NCBI GenBank assembly: GCA_019096065.1
Contig: JAGUCH010000008.1
Span: 5,213,001 to 5,277,000, forward strand
Direction: 5' to 3'
DNA: 64,000 nt
Origin: Paracyclopina nana
Taxonomy: Eukaryota; Arthropoda; Copepoda; Cyclopoida; Cyclopettidae
Part shown: piece by piece, positions 1-11,641 of the stretch
Numbering within the stretch: position 1 is the first letter of the stretch
How the letters are laid out: each line of letters begins with the position of its first letter
Made by a program: the position numbers and the translations under genes
The notes under the pieces: generated by a model
Databases searched by the model: none
The model's input: only the letters and a program-made list of their open reading frames with translations
Told to the model about the DNA's origin: nothing

Positions 1-823
1 TCTCCCGAATTGCGGTTCTAATGTTGGGCTCGTTATTCAGAGCGTGAAATGCATGTTTACATAAGAGTCGCTTGACCAGTTTGACATCTTTAAAAAAAGA
101 GATGATCATTTCTCATGCACAGCTTTCTCCACAGAGAGAAAATAGCTTTCCTTTCTTTACAAGCCGGAAATAACTGGCCTTTCAAGAATTTGCTCCTTTG
201 TCTCAGAATAACCTTATGATGCTTCTTGAAAAATTACCATTTCATGAACATTTTTCATGAAAGTCATTTTATTTGAAGAGTTAAACACGAAATTTTTTGT
301 TTGAACAAGAACTTAATCTTGATAATGATGGGAAAGAATGTTGATGCCACATCATTAACATTTCAGGTAAAAGTTGCTTTTGTTGCATACATTGGGGGAA
401 ATGGCCGCCATATCCGCCATTTTTTCCTCATCTCCCTTTGTTCAAAAATGAATAGAGCGGCGCGCGGCGCGAAAACCAATTTGCGCCAACTCCGCGCTCT
501 TTGCACATTTTCTCTCGTTTCCAGCGAAGCAAGAGGCCAGTTTGACTCCAGAAAATACAACAAACTCGCCAGTCGAATTATAGGGCAAGAATAGGTCAAA
601 TAAAATGATATCAGACTGCTTCATATTAAAATCCGGCACAGAATTGCGCCTCAAAAGACCCTGAACTGGAATCGTGAAAGGTCATAATTGCCCCCTTTTC
701 CTTCCTTTTCTAAATGTCAAGAAAAGTGGAGCAAGCTCAACGTTGATTTTGGCAACATAATACTTTAACAGCTTGCTGGAAATCGGTGTGTTTTCATCAT
801 CATCATCATTTTTTCGCCTTACA
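1..823. other. Spacer upstream of the myofilin-like gene
   Basis: I see no supported coding exon here. The stretch is AT-rich, with a CAT microsatellite close to 800. It ends at a good splice acceptor (pyrimidine tract then ACAG, ending at 824), so a 5' untranslated exon of the next gene probably lies in or before this interval. I could not pick out its donor with confidence. Confidence 0.5.
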
Positions 824-857
824 GGAGCCGCAGCAGCAGCAATAATAAGGGGAAAAA

Positions 858-1802
858 ATGTCTAACCAGGGTATTGGAAAAATGCATCTTGACCTTTACA
901 CTCAAAATTCTGCCCTCACCCACAAGGCCAAGTTCTGGTGCAACTATGTTGGAGCTCTGAAAGGTAAAGTATAAATAGTTGTAGTAGCAATAGCACAAGC
1001 TTTCTAATCACTACTAATAATTACAAAGAAAGCCTAAAAACTGCTCGCATGGGCATTTCGATGGTAAACTGCATGCTTAATTAAAAGAAACATGAAAAAA
1101 ATAAGCCAGCAAATAAATATGAAATACATAAACAGATACCACTGGCGGCCTTCGCATCCATGATGACCCCGAGTCCTTAAGGCCGAGATACAGGCCTTCA
1201 ATTTGGACTCTGTACCGACCCGTAGATGTGTGCATGTATGACCTCATATATGAGGATGATTGGAGGCAAGGTCAGCTGCTGCAGCACTATATGTGCTACT
1301 TTAACCAGTTAAAGTTTGAGGATTAACTGGCATGACCATAGTTAAAAACTACTTATAAAATGTGCATTTCAGACAATTTCTAAAAAAAACCAGTCTTTGT
1401 TTACCAAAACTGTATAAAGTAGCGCGCTGCTCAAACAGGAACGGCCAGGGCAGTAGCCTGAATCAAAACAAAAACAAAACAAACTGGTCTGATGAGAGGC
1501 GCGGGAAAATTCAAATGCGGTCTCTTTTAGGCTCTCAGGATCTCAGGGCCCCAGATGAGCGTGTGATCCACAACATCCACCCCAGCATTGTGGAGACTTT
1601 GCCCGAGGAGTTCCCCGACTTGAAGCACGAATTCTCCAGGCTCGAGTCCCAGATGTTCGACAGGCCAAAGAGACCCGGTCTCGCCCCATTGACCCCTGTT
1701 TTGCCCGATGCCAACGAGAGGATCTTCACCCCTGGATACTCCTACAACCCCGTCCACACCGAGATCTATGGCACCTACAGGAGCAATGCCAAGCGCCACT
1801 AA
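858..1802 (+). CDS. Myofilin-like muscle protein, two coding exons
   Basis: Coding exons 858-963 and 1531-1802 join in phase 1 (G|GC) across an intron with GTAAAG...TTTTAG borders, giving 125 residues. The start is the first ATG after a splice acceptor ending at 824, in an AAAAATG context. The protein has no signal peptide or membrane segment. Exon 1 ends in an aromatic basic stretch (KAKFWCNYVGALK). Exon 2 opens with GSQDLRAPDER and closes with a Pro/Tyr-rich tail containing RIFTPGYSYNP and IYGTYRSNAKRH. This layout (FW..YV..LKGS..RAP, then ERxFTPGY near the C-terminus) matches what I recall of arthropod myofilins, a thick-filament protein of striated muscle. The exon structure is solid; the family name rests on memory of short motifs, so it could be another small muscle-associated protein. 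Confidence 0.6.
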
Positions 1803-4800
1803 ATCCAGACTGGTTAAGCAAGATCTTTTTTGACAGGCTTGATGGTCGAATATGATATGGTACTATAACCACCATCATTCTGAAAGCAGCCAAAATGCCT
1901 TATTTTCATTTTTTGCAGACTGTTGTTGCTGCTGACTCGAATATGGATACAAAATTGATAAAAAAAAAAATCTACTACAACCAAACTATACATGAATTCT
2001 TACGAGATTGTGTGGATGTTCTAATAATGATAACCGGGGGCATAAAAAATCAATTATGACAATCCATTGTAGTATCTATCATCTATAAAAATTATTATTA
2101 TTATTATTGCTGCTGTTTTTTTCCTCATAAATACCCACACTCTACAACAAATTCGGCTCAATAACAAAGTTGTTATTAATTCTATGGATCAGCCGCACAG
2201 TGGTTTTTCTCACGACGTTTCCCCATTCTCACATTTGCACTCGTGCACAGTGGGACTAATTGGTGCAAAAAAACCACGCAATTTTCCCCACCATCAAAAT
2301 GAATTAATTGCTTCGTGACAGTTTTGTGATGAGGGGCTTTTGAAAGGTGGTAAGGCCCAGTGTGCCAGTGAATACACATCTGTATCGAGGGGAGAGCACA
2401 ATCTTCATAAAAGTTGGTGTACTATACACTACATAGTATATGAAGCTAAACGAGAGAGATTTGTAGCCATGTTGCAACATGTTGGATTGGATTGAGTCTC
2501 GAGGAAATAAATAGTTTTAGGGGCTACAACCGAGCACGAGTTCTTGAGCCATCTAAATCCCCGCAACAAAAGTCACAGCTAGGATATTGCTTTTACACGA
2601 CGCCATCGCAAAATCTTGTACTATATTGTGATTCTAATGCACTACGTGCAGCAGATCTCGAATACTTTGGCTGTTCATCATACAAGCAATTTCAGATTTC
2701 ATTTTTAAAGGCCACTTTCTTTATAGCAAAGTAATCCAGCTTACGTAAATGCATGCCTTAATTTTCCCAAGCTATTTGGATAAGGTCAAAATAATTCGAA
2801 ATGGCTTGCGCATGTTGGCATGCGCGCGCACGTGCTGCTGTTTGTTTACATTCTCTTTGCTTAATGTGACCGGCATCACTCTACTATAATTTGTAGGTGC
2901 GGTCTCTGGTAAAAGCTGTGGGAAAATTTATCGCTCGTTAACCCAAATTTGACACCAATTTCTGGCTTCAAAGGCTCCTTTGAGCGTCTTCAAGGTTACT
3001 TGAACATGAATGGCCACCTTTTCAATGGATTTTAAACTTCTTGTGTTGTGTGACTTTTTGGTCATCTGTGAGATGATTTCCTGCATGTGTAAAAGTGCGG
3101 TTTTTGTGTGTTCTCACCCCAGGTGTCCTCTTATGCACACTGGGCTGAATTTTAGGCTGATTTGCTAAATGGCTTGTTATGGAATTTTCGAACTTGTCAA
3201 GTAATATTTTGTCCACAAAGATTGCTGAAACGCGGTAGCAAACTATCCAGCTGGTAAAATAAACTATTGTAAGGTTTTTCATTATTGTACTAAAATAGAA
3301 GTAAATTGTAAAATTTCCATTTTCAGCCCAGTGTGCTCAGGTTTGCCTGCATGAAAATCGTCAAAGCATGGTGGTATAATATCGATATTTTCTTCATGCT
3401 CCCGCCTACTTCCCCATATATGTAGGAGACTGCATTTATTGTGGACCACCCATCTTTGACACAATGGGTGAAAGGTGACACAAAAACCAACAAGAATATC
3501 TATTCAAAGTGGACAACAAAGTGAGCTGAATTGCTGTGCGCGGCTGTCGTGCGGACACACCGCGTGCAATATGACTTGAGGGAAATTGATCACAAAATTT
3601 AAGGCGTGGGACACTCATGATCATGCATCGTGTCTTTTTATGGCTCCATGACTCAGCAGCCTTTTATCACTCAGCTAGGCTGCATCAGAAAAAAAATCAT
3701 TTTTTCGATGTTTAAATACACTCGAAAATATTTAAAAAGCAAGCTTAAAGAATAGTCTATTTTTTGCAAAATTAAAAAATTAAATGTATCATGGATGTGT
3801 TTGGGATATTTTGGTAAATTGATCCTTTCTCAACGGGGAAAAAGGCTGGAGTGATTTACCTTTTTCATTAGCTTATGGTCCATTTGTGTTTGCGCTCAAA
3901 TTGCTGCTGTTTTTTACCGTAGTAGTAGCTGACGTTGCAATATTTTAGTAGACACTACAGCATTCAGTGAGCTTCCACGCACCGCGCTGTTGTTGTCCTC
4001 TAGTATAGCTACTCTAATAAATAGGAAAACTTTCTTTCTACCAAAGTGCTTCTTCTCCTGATGATGATGATGACTAAGACTTTACCTTTTATGGCATGCT
4101 AAAAGCTTTCCAAATTGACGTGTGCGAGTCTTTTCTTCGCCTCTTAACCACATGTAGTATGTATGTAGGTTTTTTCAATCAGCTTTCCCTGAAGGAAAAG
4201 TGACACTGAAAACATGTTGATATTAAAAGGACCGATATTTGCTCCGTTTAACGCCCAAGCTGAATAATAGCATATATACAGACAACCACAAAATCATTCA
4301 TTTTTCCAGCCTCAATTCTATGGAACAAGCCACAGGCAATACAAGAGTGAAATATATTCAAACTCATCTGAGCATGCCAGTGTATTGACACTTTATATAC
4401 GCTTTAACAGCTGTTTTTCATATATCTCGTTTTTAAGGTCGTGACCCTAGCTCGCTGCTTTTATCCGTAGCTCGTGCTTCTTTTGTACATATAGCAACTG
4501 TGTTGTGACAAAATTTGCTCATTTTCGCAGAAATCCGCTGAAATTGAATCCAATTCTTCGGTTGGGGCTGGATTAGTGCTGCAGTCGGTTACTTCCATCA
4601 ATAAATACTGTTTAGTGAAAACACACTGGGTCGAAACAGCCGAGAAAAGCACTCTACAGTTGATCCTGATTTCCCTCATGTTTGCCCAGTGTGGTGTTCT
4701 ACGCACGTATATAGAAGTTTGGACATCACTTCATAAAAGGGGAAAAGTGTATTGATTACTTTTCAAATTGCGCCCAATGGCAGTTTTGGGCAAACAATTT

Positions 4801-6017
4801 TCCCCAGCTTGCACTTTGTTCATTGTTCCCCAGATGAGAATTTCCTCGGTGCTAAAAGACCTCCATGATGGCAATGAATGAGTAGTTTCTTTGAATGGCA
4901 TGACAATTAGTTTTTGCCACTATGAAATGAATTTTTTCTACTGGCTACAATGGTACACAAAGAAATGCATGAAGACACCTCCTGCAGTTTTTCTAGACAT
5001 CTTTACTTAAAAAATGCAAATGGCCATTTATCCATATTACAAAAAGCAGAATTTTGAAGGGCAATCGAGAATCAACCTTTTTGCTTGAATAAAATATGTT
5101 TTAGCTCGTGCCAAAATCACAGCGTCAACAAGTTATGATTGGAATCGTTGAAACGTGAAATTTTGCCTGGGGAAAGCAAAACAACAATGAAATTTACATG
5201 GACTTTAGTCCACTATTACTGGCCATAGTATCATCAGCAGTGTATGCATTGCGTGGGGACAGAAAAAGGGCAGGTGTGGTGTCAAATGTGACAAATTACA
5301 CCAGTATAGTGGTAGTAGTATATGTGTGTGCAGCAGCAGGATTATAAAGGGAACTTTATCCATTGTGATTCCCTTGTCGTCAGTTCAGTCTCCAAACTGG
5401 TCTACGTAAACGAATCTCTCCATTTTGTGGAAATCAGCTTGCAATTGGTTTCACATGATTTGACTTCTATGGGCACACAGACAACAAGATCGGGAGAAAA
5501 AAACTTTTTGCTACACCCATGTGGCTTTTGTCATATGAAAAAAAGAGGAGTGGACAGTCGCTACGGCACCAAAAAAAGGAAGTTGGGAAGTCAAAAGCAT
5601 CCGTGCTTTCATTCATTGATGGCTTCAAAGGGGGGAAACTTCACTTTTTAGCCACTAGATGGCGCTCGAATTGTTGACATCAGCTGACTGCTGTTCTGAC
5701 GAGGGATTGGTTCTTGTTGGCAGCTGATGGCTTTGTTTGAATTCTGATTGGTGGACCTGAGTATTTTATTTGGGTTTGGATCAAATGTACGAAAAAAGTC
5801 TGAATTCGTGTTTTTTTGACATTTTCAAACCACCAATGTCATCCATGAAATTGCCTTTGTCGATTCTCTGATCTTTGAATAGCATGACATGAGAAAAAGA
5901 GCACCTTTTTTCATCTCCTTCATCTCACTGAGACTGACGACAAAATGGTGACTTCTGCACGTGCACAGAGTGGCTTTGATAGCACCTGAACGCTGAAAAC
6001 ATTGAAAAAGTTAAGAG
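1803..6017. other. Long spacer without a supported gene
   Basis: About 4.2 kb of AT-rich DNA after the myofilin-like stop codon. Only short open frames without splice context or family resemblance are present. There are ATT/GCT microsatellites near 2090-2115 and a 15-bp inverted match at 3135-3149 and 3322-3336. I see no RNA gene or transposon ends I would defend. Confidence 0.5.
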
Positions 6018-6820
6018 CATCAATATTGCATTCTTGAGTGTGTAATTCCTGGCTATCAACTCTGCTTACCACACTGTCATCAATTTGGAAACCATACTGG
6101 TGGCATCAGCTCAAAGGGAAGACTTGCATAGCAATAGATTCATTTCATTGGCCACAGCTTTCCTAGTATGGACTTTCACTAACCTACTCACCCAAATTTT
6201 TATTGTCAAAATGGGGCCCAAATCTGCCAACATTTTGGCCTCAGTAATTTATGCCGCCGTCTATCAGATCCAATTTTCATTTCCAAATGAGTCTTTCTCA
6301 CATGGAAGTTCAATTTTGTTGGGTTTGGGTATTTCCTTAACTTCGGTAGCTTTTTAGGCGTTGTTTTGACCGCAAATTCCAGCCCTGAAACAATGGGCAT
6401 AAATTCGGCAATATTTTGGACTGTCTATTCCCCTCTTCTGCTTTGGGTAATGCCTTGACATTCTTACTACTTCAAGACAGAGATGAAATTGACCTTGAAA
6501 CTCGTACAATGGTTAAAGTTTTGAATTCCATTGATAAAATGGACAAAAGAAAGATTTCCGTTTTTTAGATTTTTATGACTCTGTGTTCAATTAGCCTAGT
6601 TGGATTGTCATCTTTATTTTCATTGGACTCACTTTGGCTTTTAAACTCAACGTTTATATGGCTCTTGCATCGACTTCGCGGAAGCTTTCAGCATATAGAG
6701 TCAAAAAGCCTGAAAAGCTCACTTATGGCATTTTGGTGGGAGCGAGCGAGTGGGTGGAATTTTAAGTTCAGCTATGATTGGATTGAATGGCAGAAAATTT
6801 GGCGAAAATGTCATTTTTGG
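6018..6820 (+). pseudogene. MFSD11 (UNC93-like) pseudogene, 5' part
   Basis: Translation in shifting frames follows the MFSD11 family, UNC93-like membrane proteins of the major facilitator superfamily. Recognisable blocks in order are an NIAF/FLAINSAY-like first helix, TILVASAQREDLHSNRF, a run of helices up to ILLGLG, then ETMGINSAIFWTVYSPLLLW (the family has GRNSGIFW here), LETRT, and finally YGILVGASEWVGGILSS. At least one in-frame stop near the start (about 6047) and several frame changes separate these blocks. The middle linker and about two helices seem to be missing between 6620 and 6700. No introns are visible, so a processed retrocopy is likely. The copy is interrupted at 6820 by the retroelement and resumes at 30021. 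An intact parent gene elsewhere in the genome is expected. Confidence 0.72.
6815..6820. repeat. Target site duplication, left copy
   Basis: The six bases TTTTGG lie directly outside the left LTR and recur directly outside the right LTR. This is the duplication expected from integrase-mediated insertion. Removing one copy together with the element restores the MFSD11-like reading across the site. Confidence 0.85.
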
Positions 6821-7743
6821 TGTGCGACGGTCACACCCTCTGAAGCCTAGGATGGTTAGCATCGGCTTCATGGTCGCGGTACCGTTCGCAGCCTCCGGGT
6901 GCTGGCCGGATGTCTACCCGCCTTGGACCCAAAGCCGCAGCCTCGGTGCTCCAACTCTGGCGAGATACGTCACATGGCAAGCTTCAGTGCTGTAGACCTG
7001 TGATTGGGCCTCCTATCCAAGTCCTCAGTGGCCTTAACAGCCTCAGGTTAGGATGCATAACTGCCCAGGAAACCTCTATACAAGTTATGGTCGAACAAAA
7101 TCCATCAAGGTTGTCTTATTCACTCGGCTTTTAACACCACACAAATTAATGGCAGCAAATACAAAGAAATAAGTACTGCAGTAAATATTCTTGTGGCCAT
7201 CTTCTTCATGCCTCAGCACACTTTGGAGAACTTTGGTGGGACAATAGCAGGGCAGAGCTCACTCAATGGGCCATGTGCACTTGGTCCATGTCTTGTTTCT
7301 CTGAAGTCCCCCCTCGAACTCTCCGAGTCTTCTCCTTCTTCTCCACTCGATGCATCGCAGCAAGTTCCATCAGCTTCCATCTGCTTCTCTCCGTTATCAT
7401 GCAGCTGCAGGTCCTCTCTATGTAGCAGCTAGCAACTCCTCCACACAATGGCTAGCAACTTCTCCACTCAAGGTCAGGTGAATTGCCATAGGTAAGGCTC
7501 AACGCATAGGTAGTAGCAGCAACAGCAGCAACAATCAGAGAGTTGGAGGAGATGAAAAGGTGTTTTTTGAGAAGGGAGGTTTTGTGATTTTGAGGTGGTG
7601 ATGTAGCGGTGAATGGGCAACCTTCCGGACTTCTGGCGGCTCCACGGGCTCCACGGTTTCCACAGGTTCCACTGGAGGGGTCCAATCAAGTCCTATTCTG
7701 GTCGTAACGTGCACCAGAGACATGATGTACTTATTGCCCATCA
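6821..7743 (-). repeat. 3' LTR (left copy)
   Basis: 923 bp beginning TGTGCGACGG and ending GCCCATCA on the plus strand. It matches 29092-30014 throughout, as far as I can compare by eye. The adjoining internal edge, read on the minus strand, is the purine-rich AGGGCCGGGGAA. That fits a polypurine tract for plus-strand priming directly before the LTR. Confidence 0.92.
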
Positions 7744-7847
7744 TTCCCCGGCCCTAACTTTTTCAGCTTTTGAAATAGTTTTTAAGCTCTAAAAATATAA
7801 AAAAGGTGTCATTGATCGCTTACATCACATTAAGGTTGATACAGTTA

Positions 7848-9738
7848 TTATACTAACGTCGCGCCTCCCAGGCCACTCATTCGCACAGTAAGGCGCTGAT
7901 TTTGGTCAGCATCTTTCTTGCGATCTCCTCTATTGTAGCGAAGCCGTGGGCGGGACGTATTAGGTCTCACATAGCCTCCATCATCATAACATCGGCTGCA
8001 TACTCGCCGCCTTTTCCAAATCAATATGCCCATACACGTGAATCCCAGTGCTGCAGACAATAGGCTCACCGTCAGGATTATTTCCCAATTATTGAATAAA
8101 CCTCCAAGTTCATCTTCAGGGAATTTTGTAAAGAACTTCACCATATCACTTTCCCAAGGAGAGTCCTCTCGTATCCAGTACATTGAGTTCCAAGGGAAAC
8201 CTTACAATGGCTAAGGATCTGATGGGATCCTGGTTCCAATACCACCGAAGTTCTTGAAGTCATTTAAACAAGTCCTATTAATCATTGCACTTGAGACCAA
8301 ATTTAAGAACCCTTTATAATTAGCACATCCCACATCAGTGAGCGTGTTAGTTTTAAGTGGCTCTAATTCACAGGCGTCAAAAGGGTCACCCAGAGCTAGC
8401 CCTAAAAGTACTTTAGCACAGTGCTGGACTCCTTCTGTCAAGTCAAAGTCCTTGTTTTCACACACGGTTAAATTATGGTCATGAACGAAGCAATCACTAT
8501 AGATGGGTATTTCCCGAGACACAAACACTAGATCATTTCTCGGCGGGTCAAATACCTATCATGCAGTAAGAATCCGTCTTTGCTTCGTGGACACAATATG
8601 ATATGTGACCTCAGGGTAGGGTCCATTTCTTTATACCCAACTATTCCCTGAGTGACAAAGTCTCCACTCTGCTCAGTGTTCGCCAAAGGTTCATAAACAT
8701 TAGTAATGGTGGCCGCATTTCTGTCACTATTATGCGCCAGAGTTGGTAAGCTGAACCGTGTGCCTGCCTGCCCAAAATTTCTGGCAAATTGCACAACTGT
8801 GTCAGCATATGACAATACTTGCTGCAGATCATTTGGTAATAATCCAGACTTCAAAATACCTTGCTAAAACCTTTCAGTAGTCGAAAGGCCAAAGAAACTT
8901 TCGGTGGTACTCTCAGTGGAGTGGTATTTGCTATCATGCCATCGGTGAATTTTGTCGATTTACCTGATTCTGCTAGGGCCATCACGGCGTTGTAGGCCTT
9001 TTCAAGGAAGCTTTTCCTCCCAGACAATTCAGATTTGACAAAGTCCTTATGGGTGATGACAAAGTCATTTTGAACACATATTGTTGCCTTCCCATCACTG
9101 TGTGGTGCATGGGCTTTAACTGACGTCATGGTCCTCGGCCCTTGTCCCACAGTGAAATACCCCGTGATACACGGGTAACCTGCAATTATCTCATCATCCG
9201 GTTTTTTCTCATACCCCACTTGAGGAAATGTGGTTTTCCCATCCAAGGACATAGGTACCTCATTGACGATCCGAAACTTTACACATAAAGTTACCTTAGT
9301 GGCAAGAGGGCTTTCCTTTGCCGTATAACGTAATAGTTCTAGAAAAACGTCCATGTCTTCATAAGTTTTAGGGGCAAATGGTACAAACCCTTGACGCTTG
9401 GAACAAGCTTTGTCGATGGTGTTAGGGGTACTCTCTTCTCCAACTGCCAACATATTCCCAATATGGACCAAGTCCTCCTTGTCCTTAACTTCTTTTACCA
9501 CGGTGTCAATATTATTCAGGACGCCAATTGTTGATTGCAAAAGGCCACTGTAATCCTTCGTATCTAACACCATAGCCTTTTTCACCATTCTAGGATGATG
9601 GACCACTCTAACTGGAACTAGGGCATGTCCGGAATGGCAAAGTGCCTCATCCAGTACGAACTGAGTATTTGGGTAGTTGGACAGGCCCCAAGTGCCAGAT
9701 CCCAAAAGGGTGAGTATGAAGGCCAATTCAAACGACAT
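7848..9738 (-). mobile_element. Envelope-like glycoprotein region of the giant element (broken)
   Basis: Read on the minus strand from 9738, the first block is 295 residues and starts with a signal peptide (MSFELAFILTLLGSGTWG). An extracellular-type domain follows with scattered cysteines and many charged and hydroxyl residues. Further blocks continue to 7848. The last one contains one strong membrane segment (IILTVSLLSAALGFTCMGIL), then a basic KRRR stop-transfer and a short cytoplasmic tail. Signal peptide, ectodomain, single transmembrane anchor and a position just before the 3' LTR are the hallmarks of an env gene. I could not assign it to a known viral fusion-protein family. The region is broken, with a few interruptions. 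A TATA-type motif lies about 60 bases before the first ATG. Confidence 0.65.
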
Positions 9739-9791
9739 CTTACCAGCACAAACTCTGATCAGAAACTATTTGGGCCCCAAGACCGCTAACT

Positions 9792-9801
9792 TTCCTTATA
9801 A
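9792..9801 (-). promoter_or_regulatory. TATA-type core promoter before the envelope-like ORF
   Basis: On the minus strand the motif reads TTATAAGGAA, followed a few bases later by AGCGGT. It lies about 55-65 bases upstream of the ATG at 9738, a normal TATA-to-start distance. The same pair of words occurs at 11442-11451 before the other large minus-strand cargo ORF. Confidence 0.55.
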
Positions 9802-9976
9802 ACCCAGACAAGTATGGGCACGCCACCTCACTATGTCTAGACATTCTTTGCTTTTTTCCATTGGTTTTTTATTATCATAGCATGTCGACATGTATGGTAA
9901 AAAGTTAAGAGTATTGGCCCACAACCAAGTATTTTATCAATATGTACAATTCGATTCTGAAGGGTAATTTCATTTT

Positions 9977-11353
9977 TTAGAACTGCCCGACAAATCCATT
10001 AATCGCCTCAGTGAATACCTTGATGTCGCTGGGGGTCATTTCCTCCATTTTAGCCTGGAGGAGATAGTTCACACGCTCCTTATTCTTATCGACTTTGGAG
10101 CGCTTAGCGTGCAAAATGTCTGGTCCATTCGTTCCTGTGCCAAAAGGGCGCCCGCGCGCTACATCGGCGTACAGTCTAGGTCCTCGCCTTGGTTTTTGTT
10201 GCCAAGACTTCTCCACAAACGCAGCTAGTTTTTGGGGCCTGGCCCCGGCTGTGTACCTCACGCATTGCGGATATGTCCCAATGGCTCGATCGACAAACTG
10301 GGCTACCATGGTAGGCAGGAGTGCGGTCATATCGATCTTCACGTCCAATTTTCGTGGTGCTTGAGCCACGCCATTGTTAAGGCAGGACGGCGGTCCCACA
10401 TACAGTTGCACGTAAGGCGACGTCAAATCATGGAACATCCGCGGATCCCAAAATGATGAGTCCAATGTTGGCATGATCTGAATGCAGCCTCGCTTGGTAT
10501 AATGTTTTGAGACTACCACAGGGAGTTGAGCTCCACCCTGTCCACGGATTCCATGAACATAATACCCAACAGCTGTTGGGCTCTGGACGGCAGACCAACT
10601 CCTGACATTGGCCAACTTATGGACATTCTCGTCATATTCCATCTTGTCAGGCAAGTTGTAGACTGGTAGATTGTCTAGCATTGGAAATATAACAAGAAAA
10701 TCGGGAATCTCCCCTCCTTTACTCACTGGCTCGATAATCAATTCAATGCAGTCAAAGTTTTTCACCTTCAATGGCCTACGAGGCTCGGTCCGTTCATAGG
10801 GTTCTCCATTTATCCTAATCGTTAGGTCAAAAGGCACCTCCTTTCCAACAGTCATGACCTCTTTCGTAGCTATCTTCAACAGGCTTGCATCATAATGCTG
10901 CTGTATAGTAGCTCTGGTCCGGCTCGCCTCCCTCGCATAGGCCTGTAGACCCTCCATGTGGGGAGGCCTGATCAAATCCTCAAATGGCAATGGGTACCCC
11001 AAACTGGAGGATACTCTTTCCAATGGGACCTCGAGGGGTTCCTCTTGGTCCTGGTGCCTAGTTGTCTGATTCTGGGCTTGATTCTCAATATTGACAGCAG
11101 GCATGTTGCGATCCATAACTGGCTCATCATCCTTTAGGAGCTCACTAACCTCATGCTCGTTGAACTCTCCAGTCTTATCAGTCTCCATCATGGAGACCAA
11201 TGCAGATTCTCCTTCCATGGATTCGGTGATCAGAGACATCCTTAGGTTATCGAGGCTATTCAAGCTATCGCTCATTTCCAGACTGTTGCTGTAGGGCCGT
11301 AAACTGCCCTTTTTATACGCATCTTTACAGGTATGCCCCACACTCTCGGGCAT
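9977..11353 (-). CDS. 458-residue cargo ORF of the giant element, unrecognised
   Basis: A single uninterrupted frame of 458 codons, far longer than chance. The N-terminal 130 residues are acidic and low in structure, with many Ser, Glu, Asp and Gln. The remainder looks globular: beta-rich stretches such as PFDLTIRINGEPYERTEP and IELIIEP, then DFLVIFPMLDNLPVYNLPDK, GYYVHGIRGQGGAQLP and SPYVQLYVGPPS. A basic tail contains KPRRGPRLY and AKRSKVDKNKERVN. There is no signal peptide, membrane segment or catalytic motif that I recognise. An acidic N-terminus, a beta-rich core and a basic C-terminus would suit a structural or nucleic-acid-binding virion protein, but this is inference. It lies between the envelope-like gene and a divergent plus-strand gene, with its own TATA-type motif about 90 bases upstream. 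Confidence 0.7.
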   Translation of the reverse strand: MPESVGHTCKDAYKKGSLRPYSNSLEMSDSLNSLDNLRMSLITESMEGESALVSMMETDKTGEFNEHEVSELLKDDEPVMDRNMPAVNIENQAQNQTTRHQDQEEPLEVPLERVSSSLGYPLPFEDLIRPPHMEGLQAYAREASRTRATIQQHYDASLLKIATKEVMTVGKEVPFDLTIRINGEPYERTEPRRPLKVKNFDCIELIIEPVSKGGEIPDFLVIFPMLDNLPVYNLPDKMEYDENVHKLANVRSWSAVQSPTAVGYYVHGIRGQGGAQLPVVVSKHYTKRGCIQIMPTLDSSFWDPRMFHDLTSPYVQLYVGPPSCLNNGVAQAPRKLDVKIDMTALLPTMVAQFVDRAIGTYPQCVRYTAGARPQKLAAFVEKSWQQKPRRGPRLYADVARGRPFGTGTNGPDILHAKRSKVDKNKERVNYLLQAKMEEMTPSDIKVFTEAINGFVGQF

Positions 11354-11441
11354 TTAAATGCGTGGGTTGTCCCTTTTTTAAAAAACCCAAGGTCATTTTT
11401 TGTCTAGGTAAAAAAGAACAAGGTAACAGGACTTATACCGC

Positions 11442-11451
11442 TTCCTTATAA
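11442..11451 (-). promoter_or_regulatory. TATA-type core promoter before the 458-residue ORF
   Basis: The minus strand reads TTATAAGGAA directly followed by GCGGT. This is the same composite motif as upstream of the envelope-like ORF. It sits in the 290-bp gap between the divergent genes at 11353 (minus) and 11642 (plus), about 90 bases before the minus-strand ATG. Confidence 0.55.
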
Positions 11452-11458
11452 GATGGGC

Positions 11459-11472
11459 GCGTGCGCGCACGC
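11459..11472. repeat. 14-bp perfect palindrome in the divergent intergenic gap
   Basis: GCGTGCGCGCACGC is self-complementary and alternates purine and pyrimidine throughout. It stands in the gap shared by the two divergent cargo genes, next to the TATA-type motif. It may be an operator or a Z-DNA-prone spacer. Confidence 0.5.
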
Positions 11473-11641
11473 TCATCGTTAAGTTGCACGGACATTTTTG
11501 ACTTCCTAGGTCGAGAAACGTAGCGAGGGTGCAACAGGCAGTTGCAACTCTCAGCTTTCACTTAATGTTGATCATTCTCCCATCGGACTTCGTCCAAGCT
11601 GGTCACTTTTCTAGAGATATTCCAATCCCAATCAACCCGCG

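Noticed and set aside
301-594. 97-residue plus-strand frame in the left spacer
   Set aside because: No splice context, no family resemblance, and overlapping frames on the other strand are equally open; most likely chance.
3135-3336. 15-bp inverted match GCACACTGGGCTGAA at 3135-3149 and 3322-3336
   Set aside because: Too short, and no target duplication was found next to it; cannot be distinguished from chance.
5322-5651. 109-residue plus-strand frame
   Set aside because: Low-complexity, no recognisable motif or initiation context; not supported as a gene.
7193-7432. Short frames inside both LTRs
   Set aside because: They recur only because the LTRs are copies of each other; no sign of coding and no known LTR-encoded protein resembles them.
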